This document shows positions 44,024 to 52,988 of a DNA stretch of 64,000 nt, piece after piece. A model generated the notes under the pieces. The model saw only the letters and a list, made by a program, of their open reading frames with translations, was not told where the DNA came from and ran no database searches. This stretch comes from Fodinicurvata sp. EGI_FJ10296 (lineage in GTDB: Bacteria > Pseudomonadota > Alphaproteobacteria > DSM-16000 > Inquilinaceae), in assembly GCF_040712075.1 (NCBI RefSeq), contig NZ_JBFCVL010000001.1, forward strand, positions 69,501-133,500, written 5' to 3'. The translations under genes and the position numbers were made by a program. How positions within the stretch are numbered: the stretch's first letter is position 1; every line of letters starts with the position of its first letter.

Positions 44024-45652
44024 ATGAAAATGGAAGCGGTTTCGATGCCCTCAGCCTTGCCCCGAATGTCCTTCGACATGCCTTATTCCGGCGGACGTAT
44101 GCCCGTCATGGCCCGCAACATGGTGTCGACGTCGCAGCCGCTGGCGGCCCAGGCCGGCCTGCGCATGCTGGCTTCGGGCGGTAATGCCGTGGACGCGGCC
44201 CTCGCAGCGGCGATCGCGCTGCCGGTCGTCGAGCCGACCGGCAATGGCCTTGGCAGCGATGCCTTTGCGATACTCCACGATGGCAAAGAGATCCACGGCC
44301 TGAACGCTTCCGGCCGGTCTCCGGCCGCCTGGACGCCGGACCGCTTTGCCGGTCGCGATACCATGCCGGAAAGAGGCTGGGATTCGGTGACGGTGCCCGG
44401 GGCGGTTTCGGCCTGGGTGGCGCTGTCGGATCGTTTCGGCAAATTGCCCTTTGCCCGCCTGTTCGAGCCGGCGATCGATTATGCCGAACGCGGATTCGCG
44501 GTGACGCCGTATATCGGCCGCCTGTGGAAGCGTGGCGCCGAAGTGCTGAGCGAGCAGCCGGGCTTTCGTGAAGCTTTCATGCCGGACGGCAAGGTGCCGG
44601 AGGTCGGGCAGATCTTCACCTTTCCGGCACTCGCCCGCTCGCTGCGCCTGATCGCCGAGTCCAAAGGCAAGGCATTCTACGAAGGCGAACTGGCCGAAGC
44701 CATTGCCGCTTTCTCGGCGGCCAATGGCGGCGCCATGACCGTCGCCGACCTCGCGGCCCACAAGCCGGACTGGTGCGGCACGGTCAAGAAGACCTATCGG
44801 TCGGTGACGGCCCATGAGATACCGCCCAACGGCCAGGGCATTGCCGCGCTGATCGCGCTCGGCATTCTTGAGAACACGAGCATTCGCGATCACGGCCCCG
44901 ACAGCGTTGCCGGGCTTCATCTTCAGATTGAGGCAATGAAACTGGCGCTCGCCGACACCTATGCCAATGTCGCCGACCCCGATGCCATGACGGTTTCCAC
45001 CGACGCCATGCTCGATCAGGCCTATCTGAAGGAGCGTGCGGCGCTGATCGATACCGGCCGCGCCGGCGATCCGCCGCATGGTCTGCCCCGGCCCGGCGGC
45101 ACGGTCTATCTGACCGCCGCCGACGAGAACGGCATGATGATTTCCTATATCCAGTCCAATTATTCAGGCTTCGGTTCGGGTGTCGTCGTCCCCGATACCG
45201 GCATCAGCCTGCAGAACCGCGGGTCGGGCTTCAGCCTGAAAGAGAACCACCCGAACCGCGTTGCACCCGGAAAGCGGCCATTTCATACGATCATCCCCGG
45301 CTTTCTCACCGATGCCAACGGCGAGGGGCTGACCTCCTACGGCGTCATGGGAGGGCCGATGCAGGCCCAGGGTCACGTTCAGATGATATTGCGGCTCGTC
45401 GATTTCGGGCAGAACCCGCAAACGGCCGCCGATGCGCCGCGCTGGCGCGTGCTGTCCGGGCGCAAGGTGGCGATGGAGTCGAGCTATCCCCAGGCGACCC
45501 TGGACGCCCTTTCGGCGATGGGCCACGAAATTTCCATCGAGCCGCCGGAAGCCGCCTTCGGGTTCGGCGGGGCGCAGTTGATCCATCGGATGGACGGGCA
45601 CTATGTCGGTGGCTCTGACCCCCGCAAGGACGGGCAAGCTGTCGGCTTCTAA
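44024..45652 (+). CDS. gamma-glutamyltransferase-family Ntn hydrolase
   Basis: 542 residues, no signal peptide, so likely the cytosolic YwrD-like branch. The large-subunit region has MVSTSQPLAAQAGLRMLASGGNAVDAALA and EPTGNGLGSDAF. Thr360 in RPGGTVYLTAADENG is the autocatalytic cleavage and nucleophile residue. The small subunit shows NSY-like SNYSGFGSG and PGKRPFHTIIPGF. It should hydrolyse gamma-glutamyl bonds such as those of glutathione conjugates. ATG 44024 follows AGGTGAACTCGAA; in-frame ATGs at 44030 and 44045 are alternatives. Confidence 0.92.
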   Translation: MKMEAVSMPSALPRMSFDMPYSGGRMPVMARNMVSTSQPLAAQAGLRMLASGGNAVDAALAAAIALPVVEPTGNGLGSDAFAILHDGKEIHGLNASGRSPAAWTPDRFAGRDTMPERGWDSVTVPGAVSAWVALSDRFGKLPFARLFEPAIDYAERGFAVTPYIGRLWKRGAEVLSEQPGFREAFMPDGKVPEVGQIFTFPALARSLRLIAESKGKAFYEGELAEAIAAFSAANGGAMTVADLAAHKPDWCGTVKKTYRSVTAHEIPPNGQGIAALIALGILENTSIRDHGPDSVAGLHLQIEAMKLALADTYANVADPDAMTVSTDAMLDQAYLKERAALIDTGRAGDPPHGLPRPGGTVYLTAADENGMMISYIQSNYSGFGSGVVVPDTGISLQNRGSGFSLKENHPNRVAPGKRPFHTIIPGFLTDANGEGLTSYGVMGGPMQAQGHVQMILRLVDFGQNPQTAADAPRWRVLSGRKVAMESSYPQATLDALSAMGHEISIEPPEAAFGFGGAQLIHRMDGHYVGGSDPRKDGQAVGF

Positions 45653-45766
45653 ATCATAAGATACGAATACATCTTTAAGTTGTTTAAATAAGCTTCTTTT
45701 ACTACCATTCCGGGTCGGCCCATCGCTTTGGCGGCCGCAACCCGGAATGTGCAGGAGAAAGAAGCG

Positions 45767-46324
45767 ATGACAGACGCCCCGGCGACAGCCCATCAACAAG
45801 ATCAGGTGGCCGCCGACACGATCAACAACACAACCATGGGCAACAACACAACCATGGGCAACAACACAACCATGGGCGACGGGTCGATTCCGCTATGCCC
45901 ACACCAGGGCTGCGGCTTCAAATGCTGCACCTTCCAGCAGGGAAACTTCATCGTCCTGCACCCCGGCGAACTGGATGCCGCCAAGGCGTCAGGCGCGGGC
46001 ACCGATCATCTGGAGCTGTTGGAAAACTATCACGGCGGTCACAAGGTCGTATGCCGCGCCGCCGACACCGCAAATTGCGATGGCGGATACAAGCCGCTGG
46101 ACTGCGCTTCGTATCCGTTCTTTCCGACCGTGAATGAGGCGACCGGCGTCGTCGAAGGCACGCTCAAGGGCGCAAAATGCCCGCTTACGACAGCGATCGC
46201 CAATTTCCACCGCCTCTGGGTCGAAGATCAATGGCGCCGGCTGGCCGATACCAATGCCGAGGTCAAGCCGTGGCTGGCGAAAGTCGCTCTGGTCGGCTAC
46301 GAGACAGTCGACCGGCCCGACTGA
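45767..46324 (+). CDS. Cys-rich metal-binding protein (YkgJ-like) with NNTTMG tandem repeat
   Basis: 185 residues. After an A/D/T-rich start and three NNTTMG units (20-37) comes a cysteine cluster: Cys44, 49, 53, 54, 96, 104, 113. The spacing C-x4-C-x3-CC, a later C, and DCASYPFFP resemble YkgJ-type zinc- or iron-binding proteins. The C-terminal part (NFHRLWVEDQWRRLAD) is helical. ATG 45767 follows AGGAGAAAGAAG. Function unknown. The upstream gap from 45653 is AT-rich. Confidence 0.7.
   Translation: MTDAPATAHQQDQVAADTINNTTMGNNTTMGNNTTMGDGSIPLCPHQGCGFKCCTFQQGNFIVLHPGELDAAKASGAGTDHLELLENYHGGHKVVCRAADTANCDGGYKPLDCASYPFFPTVNEATGVVEGTLKGAKCPLTTAIANFHRLWVEDQWRRLADTNAEVKPWLAKVALVGYETVDRPD
45824..45877 (+). 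repeat. three perfect 18-base tandem repeats inside the Cys-rich gene
   Basis: Unit AACAACACAACCATGGGC repeats three times without mismatch, encoding NNTTMG each time. Perfect identity at the DNA level suggests recent slippage expansion. Each unit carries an in-frame ATG. Confidence 0.95.
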
Positions 46325-46362
46325 CGGGTTGGCGGAAATGGTGACTGCCACCCCCTCTGATC

Positions 46363-46410
46363 GTCCCGGGCGCTGCGCGGCCACGAAGTGACGCGCTGCA
46401 GACCCGGGAC
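46363..46410. repeat. REP-like palindrome
   Basis: GTCCCGGGCGCTGCGCG pairs with CGCGCTGCAGACCCGGGAC around GCCACGAAGTGA. It is the same family as 22985-23032 and, inverted, 29992-30036. It sits in the 408-base gap before the stator genes; the rest of that gap shows no gene. Confidence 0.7.
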
Positions 46411-46732
46411 CTCGTGCAGCAACTCTCGATCGTGGCACGCGAACCGGGTTCATGCGTCTCGGGGTCCCCGATCGATGTCGGGGGCGATCAGAATGGAGCG
46501 GGCAGGATGAGAGCGGGCAGGGCAACCTGAATTGGGGAAGCATTGGCGTTCCAGCCGTAAACGCCCTCGCCCGGCGGAACTCAGGCAGATTGCCAGATGC
46601 CGGCCACACTGCCAGGCACTGTTGCTTTACGAACCTTTAAATCCATACCCCTATGTTGATCTGATCGGGAACCGCTGCAGCCGCTTTTGGCTCCGGTCGA
46701 TCCGGACGGGATACGGGGTGGGATAAGGGCTT

Positions 46733-47548
46733 ATGAATTTCGGAACCCTGATCGGGATCATACTCGGCGCCGCCGTGCTCGTCGGTGCGGCGATCGCCAT
46801 GTCGGCCGATCCTGCCATCCTCTGGAATCCGGTCGGCCTGCTGGTCGTTCTGGGCGGCACCGCCGCCGCGACCTTCGTGTCGTTCCGGATGGACGACGTG
46901 CTGCGCGCGCTCAAGGGATTCGTCATCATCTTCCGGGAAGACGATCTGGCGCCCAAACGCAATATTTCCGACATGCTCAAGGTGGCGCGGATCTGGGCAA
47001 AGGGCGATGTCCGCGGCGCGTCCGGCCTGATCCGTACCATGCCCAATCCGTTTCTGCGCCTGGGGCTTGAACTGGCCATCGATTCGACCACCCCGCTGGA
47101 CGACATCGTGCAGACATTGCGGTGGCGGATCGAGAAACTGCGCAACCGCGAAGACGCCGATGCGGCAATCTTCCGGGCCATGGCCTCATATGCCCCGGCA
47201 TTCGGCATGCTGGGCACCCTGCTCGGCCTGATCGAAATGCTGCGCATGGTCGGCGACGGACCGGGTCTCGACTTTTCCGAGCTGACCGGCGCCATGGCGG
47301 TCGCCCTGATGACGACGCTTTACGGGTTGTTGCTGGCCAATCTGGTTTTCCGGCCGATCGCGACCAAGCTCGACCGGCGCACCCGCCTGCGCGTCGCCGA
47401 GATGAACCTGATCGTGGCCAGCATCGTGGTGATGCGCACGAAGCGGTCGATGGGCGTTGTCCGTGAAACGCTGGAGAATTTCGTCACAGAGCAAGCCGAC
47501 GAACTGTCGGACCGCCACGCGGAACGCCCCGACCCGGTGACGCCATGA
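46733..47548 (+). CDS. MotA/PomA-family proton- or sodium-channel subunit
   Basis: 271 residues. Two helices near the N-terminus (LIGIILGAAVLVGAAIAM and NPVGLLVVLGGTAAATFV), a large cytoplasmic loop with LRLGLELAIDSTTPLDDIVQTLRWRIEKL, then AMASYAPAFGMLGTLLGLIEML and GAMAVALMTTLYGLLLANLVF. This is the four-helix MotA layout. It pairs with the next gene through an ATGA overlap. Flagellar stator is the default reading, but no other motility gene is in the window. Confidence 0.85.
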   Translation: MNFGTLIGIILGAAVLVGAAIAMSADPAILWNPVGLLVVLGGTAAATFVSFRMDDVLRALKGFVIIFREDDLAPKRNISDMLKVARIWAKGDVRGASGLIRTMPNPFLRLGLELAIDSTTPLDDIVQTLRWRIEKLRNREDADAAIFRAMASYAPAFGMLGTLLGLIEMLRMVGDGPGLDFSELTGAMAVALMTTLYGLLLANLVFRPIATKLDRRTRLRVAEMNLIVASIVVMRTKRSMGVVRETLENFVTEQADELSDRHAERPDPVTP

Positions 47549-48567
47549 CCACCAGCCACGCGGGCCGCACCGATCCCGGTGTTCCCGATTCCGGTGTTCC
47601 CGATCCCGCTGCCCCGGACCGGCGCAACGAAGCCCTGCAACACGGGGACGGTAGAGCGGCCGAAACCGCGCTCACACTTTCTGCGCTGCAACGCAATCTC
47701 TCTCACCATATGGGCGACGAGGGCGGCTGGTATTCCGACACCGATGGCGGATCGGATGCCGAACCGTGGCAGATCACCTATCTCGACACGATCACGCTGC
47801 TGCTGATCCTGTTTATCCTTCTGTCGGCGCTGCAACCGGTGTCGACCTTGCCCCGGTTCGCCGACACCGGCGGCAGCAGCGAATCCGGCGGAGAAGACCG
47901 GCCGGAACGGCGGACGCTGGTCGATCTGAACCTGCCGATGATGGAACCGGTTCCCGGCAGCGTCGTGCAGCCTCCGGTCGCCGTCGGCCCCAGGGGCCTT
48001 TCCGACGACGATATCGCGGCGCTATCACAACCGCAGCCGACCGACGAAGCCGAGCGTCGGACCGAGACCGACGGCACGGGCGCGGAACCGGCCCGCGACC
48101 TGCGCGACGACGTTTCCGCCCTGATCGCCGAACAGAACCTTCAGGATTCCGTGGACCTGTCGCTCGATTCCGCCACGGTGTCGATTACGATGCGCGATGC
48201 GCTGCTGTTCCCATCGGGAAGAGACGCCCTGACGCCTGAAGGCGCGGACATCCTGGCGGACGTCGCACCGCTGCTGACCACGATTGACGGTGAAATCTCG
48301 ATCGAAGGCCACACCGACCCGGTTCCGATCAGCACGGCGCAATTTCCCAGCAACTGGCATCTGTCCACTGCCAGAGCAGTCAGCGTCCTGCGCGAACTGA
48401 TCGGCGAAGGCGTGCCCGCCGAAACGCTGCGCGCCGTCGGCCACGCCGACACCCGCCCGGTTGCCGACAACACCCGTGCCGACGGCCGCGCCCGCAACCG
48501 GCGCGTTTCCATCGTGGTGACCATGGCCACGGACGACCATGCCGGCGGCATTCCCGATCTGCGATAA
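47545..48567 (+). CDS. MotB-like OmpA-domain stator subunit
   Basis: 340 residues. A long polar N-terminus with D-P-G-V-P/D-S-G-V-P style repeats precedes a single helix, WQITYLDTITLLLILFILLSA, whose Asp81 is the conserved ion-binding residue. A disordered acidic linker follows, then an OmpA-like peptidoglycan domain (FPSGRDALTPEGADILADVA, ISIEGHTDPVPI, WHLSTARAVSVLREL, NRRVSIVV). ATG overlaps the MotA-like stop by 4 bases. The N-terminal 70 residues before the helix are longer than in typical MotB. Confidence 0.85.
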   Translation: MTTSHAGRTDPGVPDSGVPDPAAPDRRNEALQHGDGRAAETALTLSALQRNLSHHMGDEGGWYSDTDGGSDAEPWQITYLDTITLLLILFILLSALQPVSTLPRFADTGGSSESGGEDRPERRTLVDLNLPMMEPVPGSVVQPPVAVGPRGLSDDDIAALSQPQPTDEAERRTETDGTGAEPARDLRDDVSALIAEQNLQDSVDLSLDSATVSITMRDALLFPSGRDALTPEGADILADVAPLLTTIDGEISIEGHTDPVPISTAQFPSNWHLSTARAVSVLRELIGEGVPAETLRAVGHADTRPVADNTRADGRARNRRVSIVVTMATDDHAGGIPDLR

Positions 48568-48648
48568 CCGTTGCATTCTCCGGAATGGCGCGTGACCATC
48601 GGCGGTCCCGTCATCCTGGGACCGTCTTTACGGAACACGAGGAATCGC

Positions 48649-49026
48649 ATGACCGAAATCAACAAGCCCGACGTGGTGGAAGCCGTCCGTCAAGCATTCA
48701 TGGGCTATGAGAAAGCTGTCGTAACCAACGATGTCCAGGCCCTGGATGACTATTTCTGGCGAAGCGAGCACACGCTGCGCTATGGCGTTAACGAAATCCT
48801 GTACGGCCACGACCAGATCGCCGCCTTTCGCGCCAGCCGATCGGCCATCGGACTGGACCGCACCCTCGCCAACACGAAGATCGTTACGTTCGGCGACGAC
48901 ACCGCCGTCGCCAACACCGAGTTCTACCGCAAGGGCAGCGACCGCGTCGGCCGGCAGAGCCAGACCTGGCGACGGTTTTCAGACGGTTGGAAGATTGTCT
49001 CTGCCCATGTCAGCCTGATGGAGTAA
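48649..49026 (+). CDS. hpxZ: HpxZ-like SnoaL-fold protein (oxalurate catabolism family)
   Basis: 125 residues of a compact alpha+beta barrel. MTEINKPDVVEAVRQAFMGYEKA, DDYFWRSEHTLRYGVNE, GHDQIAAFRASR and VGRQSQTWRRFSDGWKIVSAHVS match HpxZ/DUF3225. In Klebsiella the hpx genes degrade oxalurate from purines; HpxZ itself has no proven reaction. ATG 48649 follows AGGAATCGC. It is not next to the usual amidase subunits, so the link to purine breakdown is indirect. Confidence 0.8.
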   Translation: MTEINKPDVVEAVRQAFMGYEKAVVTNDVQALDDYFWRSEHTLRYGVNEILYGHDQIAAFRASRSAIGLDRTLANTKIVTFGDDTAVANTEFYRKGSDRVGRQSQTWRRFSDGWKIVSAHVSLME

Positions 49027-49222
49027 ACTGTTCCGGCTGCGCAGTCGGTAACCGACGACGGGCGCGAAACGCCGGGAGAGAACAGCGATGGACACGCCAG
49101 GCGGGTTCGACCTGATACGCCGTGCGCCGCCGCCTCGATTGGCCGGCCTCGTCTCCGGCATGACGGGGTATCGCGAATCGGCCCCGGCCAGCACATAGTC
49201 CAGGGCGCATAATTCCGGGCGA

Positions 49223-50314
49223 CTAACCGTCCGCCAACGGCGAACCATTGTCCGGCCGGACCGGATCGGCGAAAAGTTCATCCAGATCGAGCGTCGATCC
49301 GACGCCGATCCGGTCGAAATGGGCGTCGAGCCAGAGGTCGGCCCAGCTGCGGCCCCGCTCGAACAGCAATTCCAGATAGGACCACTCGGCATTCATCTTG
49401 CTGGAGGCGGCAAGGTCCTGCACTTCGCCGTCGGCATGCACCAGATGCAGATAGGTCCGTCCGGCGGGACCGATATCCAGCCCCTCGGCGTCGATGATGC
49501 GCTGCATCAGGTCGATCGCCCGCAGCTCCTTGACGAGGGCGCCGTTGAAGCTGATCTCGTTCACCCGATTGATGATCTCGCGTGCGCTGCGCGGGATCTC
49601 GTGACGCGTGAGCGGGTTGATCTGGACGATCAGGATGTCGGGCGTGGCGCGGCTTTCGACCAGCGGCTGCAGCGCCGGATTGCCGCTGAAACCGCCATCC
49701 CAGTAGTATTCACCATCGATTTCCACCGAGGGATACACTTGCGGCAGGCAGGCCGAGGCCATCACCGCGTCAGCGGTCACTTCGCCGCGCGAGAAAATCC
49801 GTGCCGTGCCATTGCGGACATTGGTCGCCGTGACATGCACGGCGATCGATTGGCATCGATTCACATTGTCGAAATCAACCTGCGATTCCAGCAGGTCGCG
49901 CAGCGGGTTGATGTTCAGCGGGTTCAGATCGTAGGGCGACCAGATTCGGCTGAGGCCCTCCATGAACAGATAGCCGGGCGAGTGATCGAGGCTGTAGCGA
50001 CCGAGCAACCGGTCCCAAAGGCTGCGCTGGGCCGGAGAAAAACGCGCCGCTTCGCTGACCGCCCGCCAGAAGGCGGCCAGCGCGTCGCGGGCGCCCTGAC
50101 GCCCGCCCCGCTCGCAGCCATCCGCCAGAACCACGGCGTTCATGGCGCCGGCGCTGGTTCCGCTGACCTCGGCGATGGATAACCGATCATCCTCCAGAAT
50201 GCGGTCCAGAACGCCCCATGTCAGGGCGCCGTGAGACCCGCCCCCTTGCAGGGCGAGATTGATCGGCTTCGGGCTGTCGGGTGTCGTCGCTGGCTTGGGG
50301 GTGTCGTGTTGCAT
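49223..50314 (-). CDS. patatin-like phospholipase
   Basis: 363 residues. The oxyanion loop LALQGGGSHGALTWGVLD, nucleophile elbow VSGTSAGAMNAV (Ser) and catalytic Asp in YYWDGGFSGNPAL form the Ser-Asp dyad of patatin-like lipases. The middle (ARFSPAQRSLWDRLLGRYSLD) is helical. No signal peptide, so cytosolic or secreted by other means. ATG 50314 gives a short polar lead. The 196-base gap to hpxZ shows no gene. Confidence 0.92.
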   Translation of the reverse strand: MQHDTPKPATTPDSPKPINLALQGGGSHGALTWGVLDRILEDDRLSIAEVSGTSAGAMNAVVLADGCERGGRQGARDALAAFWRAVSEAARFSPAQRSLWDRLLGRYSLDHSPGYLFMEGLSRIWSPYDLNPLNINPLRDLLESQVDFDNVNRCQSIAVHVTATNVRNGTARIFSRGEVTADAVMASACLPQVYPSVEIDGEYYWDGGFSGNPALQPLVESRATPDILIVQINPLTRHEIPRSAREIINRVNEISFNGALVKELRAIDLMQRIIDAEGLDIGPAGRTYLHLVHADGEVQDLAASSKMNAEWSYLELLFERGRSWADLWLDAHFDRIGVGSTLDLDELFADPVRPDNGSPLADG

Positions 50315-50383
50315 CGCAGCATCCTACGTTCCCCGCCGCCCCGCTTCAACCCTGGCGCATTGGCCTGCCGCTGCGGTCAGTGA

Positions 50384-50794
50384 TCAGGGACGCAGTGCCG
50401 TGCAGGCGATTGGCATCATGCGGCCGACGGTCCACATTGCATCCCGGCGCTGACCGCGCAGTTCGTGGGTCGCCGTGGCATAGCGAAAGCCGGACCCGGC
50501 CGGCTGCTGCGGCAGGACGAGCGGATCGGCACCCCTTTCGGTCGTGACCGTGGTCCGATCGCCGTCGAAATCGACCGATAGCCGCAGGCCGCCATCGCAC
50601 GCATAGACGACGGGAGGCTGGCTCGCCCCCTCCTGCTCGTCCCTCACTGAATCCGACCCGACCGGATCGGCTGTACCGGCCGTCCGGGACGCAGGCGCCT
50701 GCCGATCGCCGGCTGACCCGGCACAAGCCGAAAGCGCAACAGTGACGATCAATGCCGAAAGGGCCGTCGCCGACGGGACACCATGGACTTTCAT
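50384..50794 (-). CDS. MliC-like lipoprotein, putative C-type lysozyme inhibitor
   Basis: 136 residues. A lipoprotein signal ends in LSAC. After an S/D/E-rich linker comes the small beta-barrel pattern VVYACDGGLRLSVDFDGDRTTVT and GSGFRYATATHELRGQRRDAMWTVG with a closing CTAL; the two Cys (in YACDG and IACTAL) would form the MliC disulfide. It would protect the outer membrane from lysozyme. Divergent neighbour spacing suggests a single-gene unit. Confidence 0.75.
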   Translation of the reverse strand: MKVHGVPSATALSALIVTVALSACAGSAGDRQAPASRTAGTADPVGSDSVRDEQEGASQPPVVYACDGGLRLSVDFDGDRTTVTTERGADPLVLPQQPAGSGFRYATATHELRGQRRDAMWTVGRMMPIACTALRP

Positions 50795-50857
50795 ACGATT
50801 ATTCTCTTGTTTCTTGTGGCCTCGGGAATGGATGTGCGGGGCCTGAGATCCGGTTCG

Positions 50858-51709
50858 CTATTTACCGCCGGCGAAGTCCTTGAACGCGGCGGCATAGCCG
50901 GGATGCCAGCGCGACAGCGGCGGTCTGTTCTCTGTGATGTCGCCAGCTGCCCAGGCAATGCGCTTTTCATCGGTGGCGCGATCGACCTCGTTATCGGGAC
51001 ACAGAATATAGAAATCGCCTTCGCCCAGCCGCTCCAGCATGAACTCGATCGTCTGTTCCGGCGTCCAGGCACCGTCCGGTTTCTCCGTCCGGCCCTTTGC
51101 CGTCAGTGGCGTGAAGACGAATCCCGGGATCAGCAGATGGGCGCTGATGCGACAGCCCGGGGTCTCGCGCAGGCTGTGCTGCAGCGCCTCGGTAAACGTC
51201 TTCACGCCGGACTTCGACACGTTATAGGCCGGATCGCCCGGTGGGCATGTAATCCCCTGTTTCGACCCCGTATTGATGATCAGTCCGGGCCGGGACTGAG
51301 CGATCATGTTGGGCGCGAAAATCTGAGATCCGTTGATCACGCCCCACAGATTGACCCGGAGGATTTCCTGCCACGCATCGGCAGGTCCGAATATGTCGCT
51401 GCCGGGCTGAATGCCGGCATTGTTCATCAGCACATCGACCCGGCCGAATTGATCACGAACGGCCGACTCAAGCACCCGGATCGCATCGGCGTCGCCCATG
51501 TCGGTTGGCACGGCCATAACGGCATCCACCCCGTCCGGCGCCATCCGGGCGACGCGGCTGGCCGCCTGTTCCAGCCGCTCGCCGGCAAGATCGGCCAGGC
51601 AAACGCGCAGGCCCAGTCCGGCAAACCGCTCGGCGGCGGCAAGACCGATCCCGGAGGCGGCGCCGGTGATGACCGCCACGTTTCCGGCGGCAAGGCTTTC
51701 GTGGTTCAT
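50858..51709 (-). CDS. short-chain dehydrogenase/reductase
   Basis: 283 residues, classical SDR. TGAASGIGLAAAERF binds the nicotinamide dinucleotide, NNAGIQPG is the NNAG motif, INTGSKQGITCP holds the catalytic Ser, and YNVSK holds Tyr and Lys. ADLAGERL after strand two has Asp where NAD-preferring enzymes do. The substrate is unknown. It follows the amino-acid oxidase-type gene on the same strand at 46 bases, so it may belong to that pathway. Confidence 0.9.
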   Translation of the reverse strand: MNHESLAAGNVAVITGAASGIGLAAAERFAGLGLRVCLADLAGERLEQAASRVARMAPDGVDAVMAVPTDMGDADAIRVLESAVRDQFGRVDVLMNNAGIQPGSDIFGPADAWQEILRVNLWGVINGSQIFAPNMIAQSRPGLIINTGSKQGITCPPGDPAYNVSKSGVKTFTEALQHSLRETPGCRISAHLLIPGFVFTPLTAKGRTEKPDGAWTPEQTIEFMLERLGEGDFYILCPDNEVDRATDEKRIAWAAGDITENRPPLSRWHPGYAAAFKDFAGGK

Positions 51710-51755
51710 TTGTATCGCTCCCTTTCGGAATAATTATACAGCTACGCCAACCGAG

Positions 51756-52988
51756 TCAGACGACATTGATCTCCCGCAACGGCTCTCCCCGGATCAGGCG
51801 CCCGATCCCCAAAGGCGACAGATCCAGGCTTCGATAGCCGCCATGGACAATCAGTTCCGCCAGCCCCCGGCCGACCGCCGGCGCCTGCTGCAGGCCGTGG
51901 CCGCTGAATCCGGTCGCCATATAGAACCCTTCAACACCCGGCACGCCCCCGACGATCGCATTGCTGTCGAATACATTCATATCATAGTGCCCGGCCCAGG
52001 CGGGACCGGTGCGCAACCGTTCGAATGCGGGGATGCGCCGTGCCAGAACAGGCCAGATCGTCTCCTCGAACAGCGTGTGGTCGACGTCGTAATCGTAACA
52101 ATCAGGGTCCCGGTCGGCCGGCGGCGACATACCGCAAATGAACCCCTGGCCTTCGGGACGGCAGTAGACACCGCCTGGATCGACCACGAGCGGCATGTCC
52201 GGAACCGGGTCCGGACAGGTAAAGGTGAAAACCATCCGTTTGCGGCTGTGAACGGGAACAGCGACACCGCAGGTCATGGCGATCCCGGCGGCCGCCGTCC
52301 CGGCGCAGTCGACGACCACCGCCGCCGGGCAGACCCCGCCATCGGCGAGCCGCACCCCCGTCACCCGGCCGCCCGCCGTGGTTACGCCGGTCGCCACGCC
52401 GGTGCGATAAGTCACGCCGCCGGCCACCGCCCGCCGCCGGAAAGCCCGCATCAGCCCGTAGCCGTCATACCAGCCTTCGCCGCTGCGCCCCCAGCAGCCG
52501 CCGGCGATATCATCCACCGCCAACCATGGAAACCGCGCCGAAAGGTCGTCCGGGGACAAGCGCAGGATATCGGCGCCGCGCTGGGTCTGAATGCGATGAT
52601 TGCTGTCCAGGATATCCAGCTTCTCCGGCGTCGCCAGAAAAAGATAGCCCCCCTCGGTCAGGGCGATGTCGGGCCGATCGCCGTCAACGGCCAGATCGTC
52701 GCCCAGCGACCGCATCGCCTGGATGCCATAGAGCGAGATATCGATGTTCAGGGGTGTGGAGAACTGCTGGCGGATCGAGGCCGCCGAGCGGGCGGTTGCA
52801 CAGAACTGATAGCTCGGATCCCTTTCGATCACGACCACCCGCCCGGAAAATGCGGGATCCAGGGCGAGATGGCAGGCAACGGCGCTGCCCATGGCCGCCC
52901 CGCCGATAACAACAATATCGGCGCTTTCAGCCGGCGGGTCTGCTTCAGAACGCATGGCAGATCTTGACTTTCTTCTGTTGTTCTTCAT
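51756..52988 (-). CDS. FAD-dependent oxidoreductase (D-amino-acid/sarcosine oxidase type)
   Basis: 410 residues. ADIVVIGGAAMGSAVACHLAL is the FAD dinucleotide fold; ATARSAASIRQQFSTPLNIDISLY is the substrate-side loop common to DAO-family enzymes; YMATGFSGHGLQQAPAVGRGLAEL is the C-terminal flavin motif. ATG 52988 overlaps the stop of the Lrp-type regulator by 4 bases, so regulator and enzyme form one operon, pointing to an amino-acid or N-methylated amine substrate. ATG 52955 is an alternative start. Confidence 0.88.
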   Translation of the reverse strand: MKNNRRKSRSAMRSEADPPAESADIVVIGGAAMGSAVACHLALDPAFSGRVVVIERDPSYQFCATARSAASIRQQFSTPLNIDISLYGIQAMRSLGDDLAVDGDRPDIALTEGGYLFLATPEKLDILDSNHRIQTQRGADILRLSPDDLSARFPWLAVDDIAGGCWGRSGEGWYDGYGLMRAFRRRAVAGGVTYRTGVATGVTTAGGRVTGVRLADGGVCPAAVVVDCAGTAAAGIAMTCGVAVPVHSRKRMVFTFTCPDPVPDMPLVVDPGGVYCRPEGQGFICGMSPPADRDPDCYDYDVDHTLFEETIWPVLARRIPAFERLRTGPAWAGHYDMNVFDSNAIVGGVPGVEGFYMATGFSGHGLQQAPAVGRGLAELIVHGGYRSLDLSPLGIGRLIRGEPLREINVV

